DNA from: Candidatus Zixiibacteriota bacterium
GTDB lineage: Bacteria > Zixibacteria > MSB-5A5 > RBG-16-43-9
Assembly: GCA_029858245.1 (NCBI GenBank)
Contig: JAOUFL010000162.1
Coordinates: 1 to 5,534 of the forward strand
Reading direction: 5' to 3'
Length of the DNA stretch: 5,534 bases
The notes below the pieces were generated by a model, which had not been told where the DNA came from, made no database searches, and saw nothing but the letters and a program-made list of their open reading frames with translations. Below are positions 1 through 5,534 of the stretch, one piece after another (positions within the stretch are counted from its first letter, which is position 1; each line of letters begins with the position of its first letter). The position numbers and the translations under genes are program-made.

Positions 1-785
1 AGAAAATCTCCCAGGCTAAATTCGAGCTGATGGAGAATATGAATGAAAAAGGATTGATAGTATTAAACGCAGATGACCCGTATCTTTCTGAGAGGGCGAA
101 AAAGGAGAAAAAGAAAGTTTATACTTATGGAATAGAAAAGCAGGCTGATTTTGTTGCAGACAAAGTTATGCAAAACGGAAACGGATTTTTATCCTTTTTA
201 GTAAACGGAGAAATTCCCATAAACCTTAAACTTTTGGGGAAGCACAATGTTTATAATGCCTTAGCAGCTTTCTCTGTGGGGTCGATTTTGGGTGTGGAAA
301 AAGAAAAGATAAAAGAAGCCCTGGAATCTTATTCTCCATTTGAATTCAGGATGGAACCTACTACCATAAATGGGATAAAAATCATAAATGATTCCTATAA
401 TGCTAATCCCTTATCCATGGAAAATGCCCTGGAGACATTAAGGAGCATGAAATCTAAAAGCAGAAAAATTGCAATCCTGGGAGATATGTTAGAATTAGGG
501 GAAAAATCGATCGAATTTCACGAGAAGGTTGGCGAAAAGGTCAGACAATCCGGGGTGGATTACCTTTTTACATACGGAGAATTATCTCTGCATATAGCTC
601 AGGGTGCGATGAATAACGGTTTAAAAAAGGAATATATTAACTCATTTGATGATAAAAAAGCTCTTTTAGGATATCTCCTGGAGTTTTTAAAACCAGGTGA
701 TCTCGTCCTTTTTAAAGGGTCAAGAAAAATGAGATTAGAAGAGATAGTAGAGGGTTTAAAAAAACTTTACCAGGCTAAAAACTAG
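1..785 (+). CDS. murF: UDP-N-acetylmuramoyl-tripeptide--D-alanyl-D-alanine ligase, 5'-truncated by the window edge
   Basis: MurF is the cytoplasmic ATP-dependent ligase that adds D-Ala-D-Ala to the UDP-MurNAc tripeptide, completing the pentapeptide used by MraY. The reading frame is open from base 3, so the ATG at 30 is internal: KISQAKFEL before it matches the family stretch that carries the lysine usually carbamylated in Mur ligases (codon 18-20). The visible part is 260 residues of a usual ~450; the N-terminal UDP-substrate domain and the ATP P-loop lie upstream of the window. Numbering from base 3, visible motifs are LNADDP (21-26), GKHNVYNALAA (79-89), the start of the C-terminal domain with FRM (115-117) and NDSYNANP (129-136), GDMLELG (160-166) and FKGSRKMRLEEI (237-248). 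The stop is one base before mraY. The D-Ala-D-Ala-adding motifs and the gene order separate it from MurE. Whether its substrate carries meso-DAP or lysine cannot be told. Confidence 0.97.
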   Translation, partial: KISQAKFELMENMNEKGLIVLNADDPYLSERAKKEKKKVYTYGIEKQADFVADKVMQNGNGFLSFLVNGEIPINLKLLGKHNVYNALAAFSVGSILGVEKEKIKEALESYSPFEFRMEPTTINGIKIINDSYNANPLSMENALETLRSMKSKSRKIAILGDMLELGEKSIEFHEKVGEKVRQSGVDYLFTYGELSLHIAQGAMNNGLKKEYINSFDDKKALLGYLLEFLKPGDLVLFKGSRKMRLEEIVEGLKKLYQAKN

Positions 786-786
786 G

Positions 787-1872
787 ATGCTATATCATCT
801 ATTATTTCCTTTAAGCGAAAAGATAAGTTTTTTTAATCTGTTTAAATATATAACTTTTCGTGCTGCTTATGCAACAGTAACAGCTCTATTGCTAAGCCTT
901 ATACTGGGACCATACTTTATCCGTTTATTTAAGAAAAAGCAGATAAAAGAGAAGATCAGAGCAGATGGGCCAGCATCACATCTGGCGAAGGAGGGGACGC
1001 CGACTATGGGTGGATTAATAGTTCTTTTCTCCGTGGTGCTGCCCACTGTCCTCTGGGCTGATCTCGCCAATCGTTATATTCAATTGATTCTATTAACTAC
1101 TATCTGGATGGGGATGATCGGCTTTATGGATGATTATCTCAAAGCCATAAAACATCAGCCCAAGGGATTAATAGGAAGGAAAAAACTTGTCGGTCAGATA
1201 AGCTTGGGATTACTCCTGGGTGTGCTTTTGTATTTTTTCCCTCCTTCCCGTAATTTCGATACTGCAACGGAGATTCCTTTTCTCAAAAATTATTTTTTGG
1301 ATTTCGGAATACTGTACATACCCTTCATTATGGTTATCCTGACCGGTTCCTCCAATGCAGTCAATTTAACTGATGGATTAGATGGCTTAGCTATAGGTTT
1401 GACTGCACTGTGTGCTGTAGCTTTTGCTGGTCTGGCTTATGTGACCGGCAGGACCGATTTTTCCAGTTATCTAGGAATAACCTATTTAGAGGGAAGCGGA
1501 GAATTAACCATATATTGCGGCACTCTTATTGGTGCTGCCTTAGGTTTCCTGTGGTTTAACTCCTATCCGGCAGAGGTGTTCATGGGAGATACTGGTGCCT
1601 TAGCCCTGGGGGGTTCTCTGGGTCTATTGGCTATTTTACTAAAAAAAGAACTGCTTCTGGTTATAGTAGGTGGTGTTTTTGTAGCTGAAGCTCTTTCGGT
1701 AATACTGCAAGTTGGATATTTTAAGTGGAAAGGTAAAAGGATTTTTAAAATGGCTCCCTTGCATCACCATTTCGAGCTCTCAGGCTGGAAAGAGCCTAAA
1801 GTAGTAGTAAGGTTCTGGATTGCAGGAGCAATTTTTGTGCTTTTGACTTTGAGTACTTTAAAGATAAGATGA
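787..1872 (+). CDS. mraY: Phospho-N-acetylmuramoyl-pentapeptide-transferase
   Basis: MraY is the polytopic membrane enzyme that transfers phospho-MurNAc-pentapeptide from UDP to undecaprenyl phosphate, giving lipid I. The 361 residues match the usual length of about 360. Motifs include GPASHLAKEGTPTMGG (61-76), the aspartate pair D115-D116 in FMDDYLK, NAVNLTDGLDGLA (190-202), FMGDTG (265-270) with the third conserved active-site aspartate D268, and APLHHHFE (323-330) with the HHH motif. Hydrophobic segments run through the protein, in keeping with the family's ten membrane spans. The ATG at 787 gives MLYHLLFPLSE and then FNLFKYITFRAAYA, a typical MraY N-terminus. No strong Shine-Dalgarno sequence precedes it, and with only one base after the murF stop, initiation probably depends on ribosomes finishing murF. 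The C-terminus RFWI...TLKIR is complete. Confidence 0.99.
   Translation: MLYHLLFPLSEKISFFNLFKYITFRAAYATVTALLLSLILGPYFIRLFKKKQIKEKIRADGPASHLAKEGTPTMGGLIVLFSVVLPTVLWADLANRYIQLILLTTIWMGMIGFMDDYLKAIKHQPKGLIGRKKLVGQISLGLLLGVLLYFFPPSRNFDTATEIPFLKNYFLDFGILYIPFIMVILTGSSNAVNLTDGLDGLAIGLTALCAVAFAGLAYVTGRTDFSSYLGITYLEGSGELTIYCGTLIGAALGFLWFNSYPAEVFMGDTGALALGGSLGLLAILLKKELLLVIVGGVFVAEALSVILQVGYFKWKGKRIFKMAPLHHHFELSGWKEPKVVVRFWIAGAIFVLLTLSTLKIR
1843..1870 (+). promoter_or_regulatory. Possible weak sigma-70-type promoter before murD
   Basis: TTGACT (1843-1848, five of six bases of the -35 consensus) is followed after 16 bases by TAAGAT (1865-1870, four of six of the -10 consensus). It would start transcription near 1877 and leave a leader of about 75 bases before the murD GTG. 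Both boxes lie inside the last conserved codons of mraY, so they may simply reflect codons for LLTLSTLKIR. In AT-rich DNA such matches are common. The only support is position, just before the only real spacer in the window. Confidence 0.15.
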
Positions 1873-1943
1873 AAGGTAACTTGCAAACCAAAAGAACAAA
1901 AATCCAGGATTTTGAGGTTGAAATTGAAAGTTTTACATTCTGA
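1869..1943 (+). other. 24-codon micro-ORF overlapping the mraY stop (ATGA)
   Basis: An ATG at 1869 shares ATGA with the mraY stop and opens a frame of 24 codons (begins MKGNLQTKR, ends ESFTF) closed by TGA at 1941-1943, ten bases before the preferred murD GTG. It has no convincing Shine-Dalgarno sequence; it could only be reached by coupled re-initiation after mraY. The peptide is lysine-rich at first and then acidic, with no membrane segment and no family I recognise. It could act as a coupling bridge across the gap, or be chance. Confidence 0.12.
1899..1913. repeat. 15-bp perfect dyad in the mraY-murD spacer
   Basis: AAAATCC-A-GGATTTT is a perfect inverted repeat with 7-base arms around a single central A (1906). 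As RNA it would fold into at best a 6-bp, AT-rich stem with a CAG loop, too weak and without a trailing free T-run for a terminator. Imperfect flanking pairing is possible between CAAACC (1884-1889) and GGTTG (1916-1920). As duplex DNA it has the shape of a dimeric regulator site, but no known operator is recognised. Confidence 0.4.
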
Positions 1944-1948
1944 AGAGG
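1942..1948 (+). promoter_or_regulatory. Ribosome binding site that favours the murD GTG start
   Basis: GAAGAGG ends five bases before the GTG at 1954; its AGAGG core pairs well with the 3' end of 16S rRNA. The upstream TTG candidates are served less well: AGGA at 1906-1909 is only two bases from TTG 1912, though eight from TTG 1918, and GAGG at 1914-1917 lies six bases before TTG 1924. Site and spacing together with the family N-terminus favour 1954. Confidence 0.65.
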
Positions 1949-1953
1949 TTCAT

Positions 1954-3327
1954 GTGAGAATAGATCGAGTTCGAGGTAAAAACGTTTCTGTTTTTGGAAT
2001 GGCTCGTTCCGGGATGGCAATAGCCAAACTTTTAAAAAACTTGGGAGCTTCTGTTTTCTTAACTGAGAAGAAAGCAGAGACGGATTTGTCTTCTGTGATT
2101 ATTGAACTGAGAATAGAAGGTATAGAGTATGAAGCTGGAGGTCATACGGAGAAGGCAATCGAACATAAAGATTATCTGGTTATTAGCCCCGGAATTCCAA
2201 CTGATATTCCACTTTTAGTCAAAGCTAAAGAAGAGGGGATTCCCGTCTTTTCTGAAATCGAGGTAGCATACTGGCTTTCAGAAGCTCAAGTTGTTGGGAT
2301 TACTGGCTCAAATGGCAAAACCACTACTACTACCCTGGTAGGCGAGATTCTTAAAGAGGATGAAAGGGAATGTAGAGTAGCGGGTAACATAGGCGTTCCA
2401 TTTTCAAAGGTTGTGCAGGATGTTTCCTCAGGGGGTATAATCGTGTTAGAGTTATCCAGCTTTCAATTAGAATTAATAGAGGAATTTAAACCTAAAATTT
2501 CAGCGATTTTAAATATCACTCCAGATCATTTAGACCGTTATCCTGACCTGAGAAGTTATACAGATGCCAAGTTGAGGCTGTTAGAGAATCAAACAGAAGA
2601 GGACTTTGCTGTACTGAACTGGGACGATCCGGTAACTTCCAAGCTGGCACCATTATCACGGGCAAAAAGCGTGTTTTTCAGCACCAAAAATGAGCTAAAA
2701 GCTGGCTCTTATGTTAAAAATGGAAATTTAGTCTTTCAACAAAATGGAAAATCGGAAGAGATTATCGCCATAGAAGATATCAGAATAAAAGGTCCCCATA
2801 ACCTGTCTAATTCAGCAGCTGCTTGCGCAATATGTGGTATACTGGGAGTAAAAACAGAGTCTATGGAAAAAGCCCTTGGGAGATTCAAAGGAGTTGAACA
2901 CAGATTAGAAGAAGTGGCGATTATTGACCAAAAAAGATTCGTGAACGACTCTAAAGCTACGAATGTTGATTCTCTATACTATGCTTTGCTAAGCATAAAA
3001 GAGCCTATTTTACTTATAGCTGGTGGCAGGGATAAGGGGGGTGATTTTAATAGATTGAAAGAACTTATCCAGAGGAAAGTTAAAGGATTAATTCTTTTGG
3101 GTGAGTCGAAGGAGAAAATAAAAAATACCTTTGGTGATCTGGTGCCCAGTTATTTTGTTGATTCCTTAGAGGAAGGGATTAAGTTAGCTTTTCAAAAAGC
3201 TGAAAAAGGTGATTGTGTTTTGCTCTCTCCTGCATGTGCCAGCTTTGATATGTTCAAAAATTACGAGGAGAGAGGCAGAGTTTTCAAAGATGCAGTTCTC
3301 AGTTTGAAAAAGGAGAGAGATGACTGA
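1954..3327 (+). CDS. murD: UDP-N-acetylmuramoyl-L-alanine--D-glutamate ligase
   Basis: MurD is the cytoplasmic ligase that adds D-glutamate to UDP-MurNAc-L-Ala using ATP. From the GTG at 1954 the protein has 457 residues, normal for the family. The N-terminal Rossmann-like domain shows VSVFGMARSG (11-20) and ISPGIP (77-82). The central ATPase domain has GITGSNGKTTTT (115-126), ELSSFQLE (166-173), NITPDHLDRY (187-196) and K206 in DAKLRLLEN, the position of the carbamylated lysine. The C-terminal domain has FKGVEHRLE (311-319), NDSKATN (331-337), AGGRDKGGDF (356-365) and LSPACASFDMFKNYEERG (424-441). The frame is open further upstream, and TTG codons at 1912, 1918 and 1924 would add up to 14 residues (RLKLKVLHSEEVH after the first). 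I prefer GTG because GAAGAGG lies just before it and MurD proteins normally have only a few residues before this glycine loop. Its end overlaps ftsW by 8 bp and is a tandem TGA-TAG. Confidence 0.96.
   Translation: MRIDRVRGKNVSVFGMARSGMAIAKLLKNLGASVFLTEKKAETDLSSVIIELRIEGIEYEAGGHTEKAIEHKDYLVISPGIPTDIPLLVKAKEEGIPVFSEIEVAYWLSEAQVVGITGSNGKTTTTTLVGEILKEDERECRVAGNIGVPFSKVVQDVSSGGIIVLELSSFQLELIEEFKPKISAILNITPDHLDRYPDLRSYTDAKLRLLENQTEEDFAVLNWDDPVTSKLAPLSRAKSVFFSTKNELKAGSYVKNGNLVFQQNGKSEEIIAIEDIRIKGPHNLSNSAAACAICGILGVKTESMEKALGRFKGVEHRLEEVAIIDQKRFVNDSKATNVDSLYYALLSIKEPILLIAGGRDKGGDFNRLKELIQRKVKGLILLGESKEKIKNTFGDLVPSYFVDSLEEGIKLAFQKAEKGDCVLLSPACASFDMFKNYEERGRVFKDAVLSLKKERDD
3311..3315 (+). promoter_or_regulatory. 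Ribosome binding site of ftsW, inside the end of murD
   Basis: AGGAG lies four bases before the ATG at 3320, within the last codons of murD (KKERDD). It supports the ATG at 3320 over the internal ATG at 3347, which would remove the short charged cytoplasmic tail. Terminating murD ribosomes cover this site, so coupling of the two genes is likely. Confidence 0.7.
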
Positions 3328-4432
3328 TAGGTCCAAACCTGATTTTATGCTTCTTTCCATAGTCCTGATCCTGGTGTTGCTTGGAATATTGATGATTTAT
3401 TCTGCCTCTGCTATTATGGCTGATTTTAAAATGAACAGGGGCAGCTCATTTTTTCTGATGAGGCAGATTTTCTGGGTAGCATTTTCATCCATGATCTTGC
3501 TTTTGCTTTTAAAAATAGATTATCACCGTCTTAAAAGGATTTCATATGTAAGCCTTTTCTTTTCTCTGGTTTTTTTGGGTTTAGTCCTACTGCTCGATCC
3601 CACCAAAGGAGTCAGAAGATGGATTAAGCTGGGTCCGATTGGATTTCAGCCAAGCGAGTTCTTCAGATATTCTTTTATCCTTTTTCTGGCTTTCACCCTG
3701 GTTAAAAAAGGAGAGAAGATTAAAGCATTTAAGCATCTTGCTCTTCCATATCTGGTTATACTGGGTGTAGCTTGTTTGCTTCTCCTTAAAGAACCTCACC
3801 TGGGAGGGGTCTTCACTTTAGTTTTAAGCTCTCTGGTATTACTTTTTCTTGCGGGTGCAAGACTTAAACATCTTTTAGTCATAACTCTGCCAGTAGTAAT
3901 CTCAGGACTGGTGTTTGTACTTATAACCGGGTATGAAAAAGACAGATTAATTGACTGGGCTAAAGCACTTAAAGATCCTCTTCAGGGAAGTTATCAGCTT
4001 AAACAAGCGGTGCTCTCTCTTGGTAATGGTGGTTTAACCGGGGTAGGTTTGGGTGAGGGGGGGCAGAAGTTATTTTTCCTGCCGGAGCCACATACCGATT
4101 TTATATTGGCCACAATCGGCGAGGAAGGAGGGTTTTTACTTATCTCTCTGGTTATAATCCTTTTTTTCGGATTAGTCTGGAGAGGTTTGCAGATCGCGCA
4201 ACGTTCACCTGATCTTCTTGGATATTATTTGGCTTTTGGTTTAACCTTTTCCATTTTTATTAACTTTTTGATTAATAGCGGTGTAGTTCTGGGTCTTTTA
4301 CCTACTACCGGTATCCCGATGCCTTTTTTAAGCTACGGAGGCTCATCCCTTCTTTTCAATTTAGCCGGGATTGGGATAATTTTGAATATTTCGCGGCAAA
4401 GAGGTTTTAAAATTTATAAAAGGTTATGGTAA
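3320..4432 (+). CDS. ftsW: Septal peptidoglycan glycosyltransferase FtsW (SEDS family)
   Basis: FtsW is the SEDS-family membrane enzyme that polymerises lipid II into glycan strands at the septum, with a class B transpeptidase (FtsI) as partner. The 370-residue protein has about ten hydrophobic spans (roughly 9-30, 49-66, 75-92, 114-128, 140-156, 162-178, 184-203, 263-285, 301-322, 342-357). SEDS signatures are VRRWIKLGPIGFQPSEF (98-114), GLGEGGQKLFFLPEPHTDFI (243-262) and PTTGIPMPFLSYGGSS (328-343). D260 in HTDFI is the position of the catalytic aspartate of SEDS polymerases, in the large outer loop between spans 7 and 8. Both cytoplasmic tails are short. RodA is the alternative, but the place between murD and murG is that of FtsW. 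The ATG at 3320 lies inside the end of murD behind AGGAG. FtsI is not in the window. Confidence 0.95.
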   Translation: MTDRSKPDFMLLSIVLILVLLGILMIYSASAIMADFKMNRGSSFFLMRQIFWVAFSSMILLLLLKIDYHRLKRISYVSLFFSLVFLGLVLLLDPTKGVRRWIKLGPIGFQPSEFFRYSFILFLAFTLVKKGEKIKAFKHLALPYLVILGVACLLLLKEPHLGGVFTLVLSSLVLLFLAGARLKHLLVITLPVVISGLVFVLITGYEKDRLIDWAKALKDPLQGSYQLKQAVLSLGNGGLTGVGLGEGGQKLFFLPEPHTDFILATIGEEGGFLLISLVIILFFGLVWRGLQIAQRSPDLLGYYLAFGLTFSIFINFLINSGVVLGLLPTTGIPMPFLSYGGSSLLFNLAGIGIILNISRQRGFKIYKRLW

Positions 4433-5523
4433 AGGTGATTTTAGCAGGAGGAGGAACTGGAGGGCATATATATCCGGCAGTTGCAATTGCCAGTGAATTT
4501 AAGTCGAGATACCCTGACTCCGAGATCCTATTCGTAGGGACAAAGAAAGGATTGGAAAAAGAGATAGTCTCAAAGCATCAATTCAGATTAGAATTCATAT
4601 CAGCTAAAGGTTTTGTCCGAGGGTTAAAAAAAGAGATTTTACTTCTACCGTTTTTTTTGATGAGAAGTATTATAGAAACATGGATGATTATGAGGAATTT
4701 CAAACCGGACATTGTGGTGGGGACAGGTGGTTATGTGAGCCTGCCGGTGGTTTTAATGGCGGGAATAATGGGAAAGAAAACCCTCATTCAGGAACAAAAC
4801 AGCTTTCCTGGTTTATCTACCAGAATCCTTTCTCTGGTAGCAGGCAGGGTGTGTCTTTCTTATGAGAACTCTGCAAATTTTTTTTTAGTCAGAAAAAAGC
4901 TGAAAATACTGGGTAACCCAGTCAGAAAGGGGATAATTTCAGGTGAGAAGAACAAAGGAATAAAGGAATTGAACCTACATCCAGATAAGAAAACGTTGTT
5001 CATCTTAGGAGGCAGTCAGGGGTCAAAAAAAATTAACGCGTCAGTAAAAGAGGCGGTCAATTATTTTGAACAATATGAGGATATTCAGCTTCTCTGGCAG
5101 ACAGGAGAAAAGGATTTTGAAAACATAAAGAATTTTATGAAGGATAAAAAGATCACATCATCGGTTTTTCCGTTTATTCAGGATATGGCTTCTGCTTATG
5201 CAGTTTCCGATCTACTGGTGTGCAGGGCGGGCGCTTTGACTTTATCGGAGATAGCAGCCTGCGGCAAACCATCAATCTTGATTCCCTATCCATTTGCCAC
5301 GGGTGACCATCAAAGATACAATGCCTTGTTTTTAAAAGAAAAAGGTGCAGCCGAACTGTTGCTGGAGAGCGAACTTATGGGAGAAAATTTAGCTGAAAGG
5401 GCTGTAGATCTTTTAATGAATGAAAATAAACTGAAGCAGATGTCAGAAAACATAAAAACCCTGGCTAAACCCCTGGCTACTTCTCAGATCGTTAATGAAA
5501 TGGAAGAGCTTTTAGAAAGGTAA
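4426..5523 (+). CDS. murG: UDP-N-acetylglucosamine--lipid I GlcNAc transferase (MurG)
   Basis: MurG is the membrane-associated cytoplasmic GT-B glycosyltransferase (family GT28) that adds GlcNAc to lipid I to make lipid II. The 365 residues match the family. The N-terminal acceptor domain has the glycine loop GGGTGGHIYP (8-17), GTGGYVSLP (99-107) and QEQNSFPG (122-129). GNPVR (163-167) marks the link to the C-terminal UDP-GlcNAc-binding domain, which has GGSQGS (195-200), CRAGALTLSEIAACGKP (266-282) and IPYPFATGDHQRYNA (286-300) with the conserved Q296 and N299. The basic and hydrophobic stretch around 67-90 (KKEILLLPFFLMRS) fits membrane contact. The ATG at 4426 lies inside the end of ftsW (7-bp overlap); AAAAGG stands only two bases before it, a poor spacing, so expression probably relies on coupling to ftsW. 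Several homopolymer runs (A7, T8, T9, A8) lie in the gene, yet the frame is intact. Confidence 0.98.
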   Translation: MVKVILAGGGTGGHIYPAVAIASEFKSRYPDSEILFVGTKKGLEKEIVSKHQFRLEFISAKGFVRGLKKEILLLPFFLMRSIIETWMIMRNFKPDIVVGTGGYVSLPVVLMAGIMGKKTLIQEQNSFPGLSTRILSLVAGRVCLSYENSANFFLVRKKLKILGNPVRKGIISGEKNKGIKELNLHPDKKTLFILGGSQGSKKINASVKEAVNYFEQYEDIQLLWQTGEKDFENIKNFMKDKKITSSVFPFIQDMASAYAVSDLLVCRAGALTLSEIAACGKPSILIPYPFATGDHQRYNALFLKEKGAAELLLESELMGENLAERAVDLLMNENKLKQMSENIKTLAKPLATSQIVNEMEELLER

Positions 5524-5534
5524 AGTATTTGAAA
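5524..5534 (+). other. Start of the next intergenic spacer or gene (murC expected)
   Basis: Eleven bases follow the murG stop. A TTG at 5529 followed by AAA would read Met-Lys, with AAAGG (5516-5520) eight bases upstream, so the next gene could begin here. In most dcw clusters murC follows murG. Two codons are too few to assign it, and an ATG just past the edge is equally possible. Confidence 0.2.

Noticed and set aside
30..32. ATG at 30 as the start of a short 251-residue protein
   Set aside because: The frame is open to the window edge, and KISQAKFEL before this ATG matches MurF; it is an internal methionine of a gene that begins upstream.
867..1070. 67-codon open frame on the - strand inside mraY
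   Set aside because: It lies antisense to conserved MraY codons (GTPTMGG region); no recognisable protein and no ribosome site that I can see.
1776..1797. Two competing 5-bp hairpins near the end of mraY (GCTCT/AGAGC and AGGCT/AGCCT)
   Set aside because: Short stems within conserved codons after the HHH motif, no T-run after them; neither a terminator nor a credible attenuator.
1870..1872. Reassigned UGA codon making mraY and murD one gene
   Set aside because: Tryptophan is TGG throughout, no gene has an internal TGA, MraY and MurD each have normal lengths and ends, and murD itself ends with TGA-TAG.
1796..2020. 74-codon open frame on the - strand across the mraY-murD junction
   Set aside because: It runs antisense to the conserved MraY end and MurD start. 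It does span the spacer, but has no family resemblance; treated as a shadow.
3587..3799. 70-codon open frame on the - strand inside ftsW
   Set aside because: Antisense to the conserved RRWIKLGPIGFQPSEF region; a by-product of ftsW codons.
4445..4466. Strong anti-Shine-Dalgarno match (AGGAGGAGGA) at the start of murG
   Set aside because: It encodes the glycine loop GGGTGG and no start codon follows at a useful distance; explained by the protein motif.
4680..4865. 61-codon + strand frame inside murG as a separate gene
   Set aside because: It overlaps the GTGGY and EQN motifs of MurG in another frame and its composition looks like out-of-frame coding; kept only as part of a low-interest frameshift observation.

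Overview
The window is a 5.5-kb piece of a bacterial dcw (division and cell wall) cluster, entirely on the + strand: murF (5' end missing), mraY, murD, ftsW and murG, in the order known from many bacteria. All five proteins carry the motifs of their families and no gene is broken. I see no tRNA, rRNA, mobile element, CRISPR array, origin or intrinsic terminator, and no previously undescribed system.

Organism: the base composition is AT-rich (roughly 40% GC by eye), with many AAA lysine codons; all seven arginines in the visible part of murF use AGA or AGG. MraY has the ~360-residue form common in Gram-negative bacteria, ending in TLKIR after an HHH motif. This suggests a Gram-negative-type bacterium, perhaps from an AT-rich or uncultured lineage, but I cannot place the phylum from these genes. 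The standard code fits: tryptophan is TGG, no gene has an internal TGA, and murD ends in a tandem TGA-TAG.

Layout: positions 1-785 hold the last 260 codons of murF. One base separates its stop from mraY (787-1872). An 81-bp gap, the only real spacer, follows; it contains a 15-bp perfect dyad, a possible weak promoter at its left edge and a 24-codon micro-ORF, none proven. murD (1954-3327, GTG start preferred) overlaps ftsW (3320-4432) by 8 bp, and ftsW overlaps murG (4426-5523) by 7 bp. The last 11 bases are the spacer or the first codons of the next gene, which by cluster order should be murC.

How they work together: MurD and MurF are cytoplasmic ligases that add D-glutamate and then the terminal D-Ala-D-Ala to the UDP-MurNAc peptide. 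MraY moves the phospho-MurNAc-pentapeptide onto undecaprenyl phosphate (lipid I), and MurG adds GlcNAc (lipid II). FtsW polymerises lipid II at the division septum. The tight spacing implies one polycistronic mRNA with translational coupling. The mraY-murD gap is the only place where the five-gene unit could plausibly be re-initiated or regulated separately.
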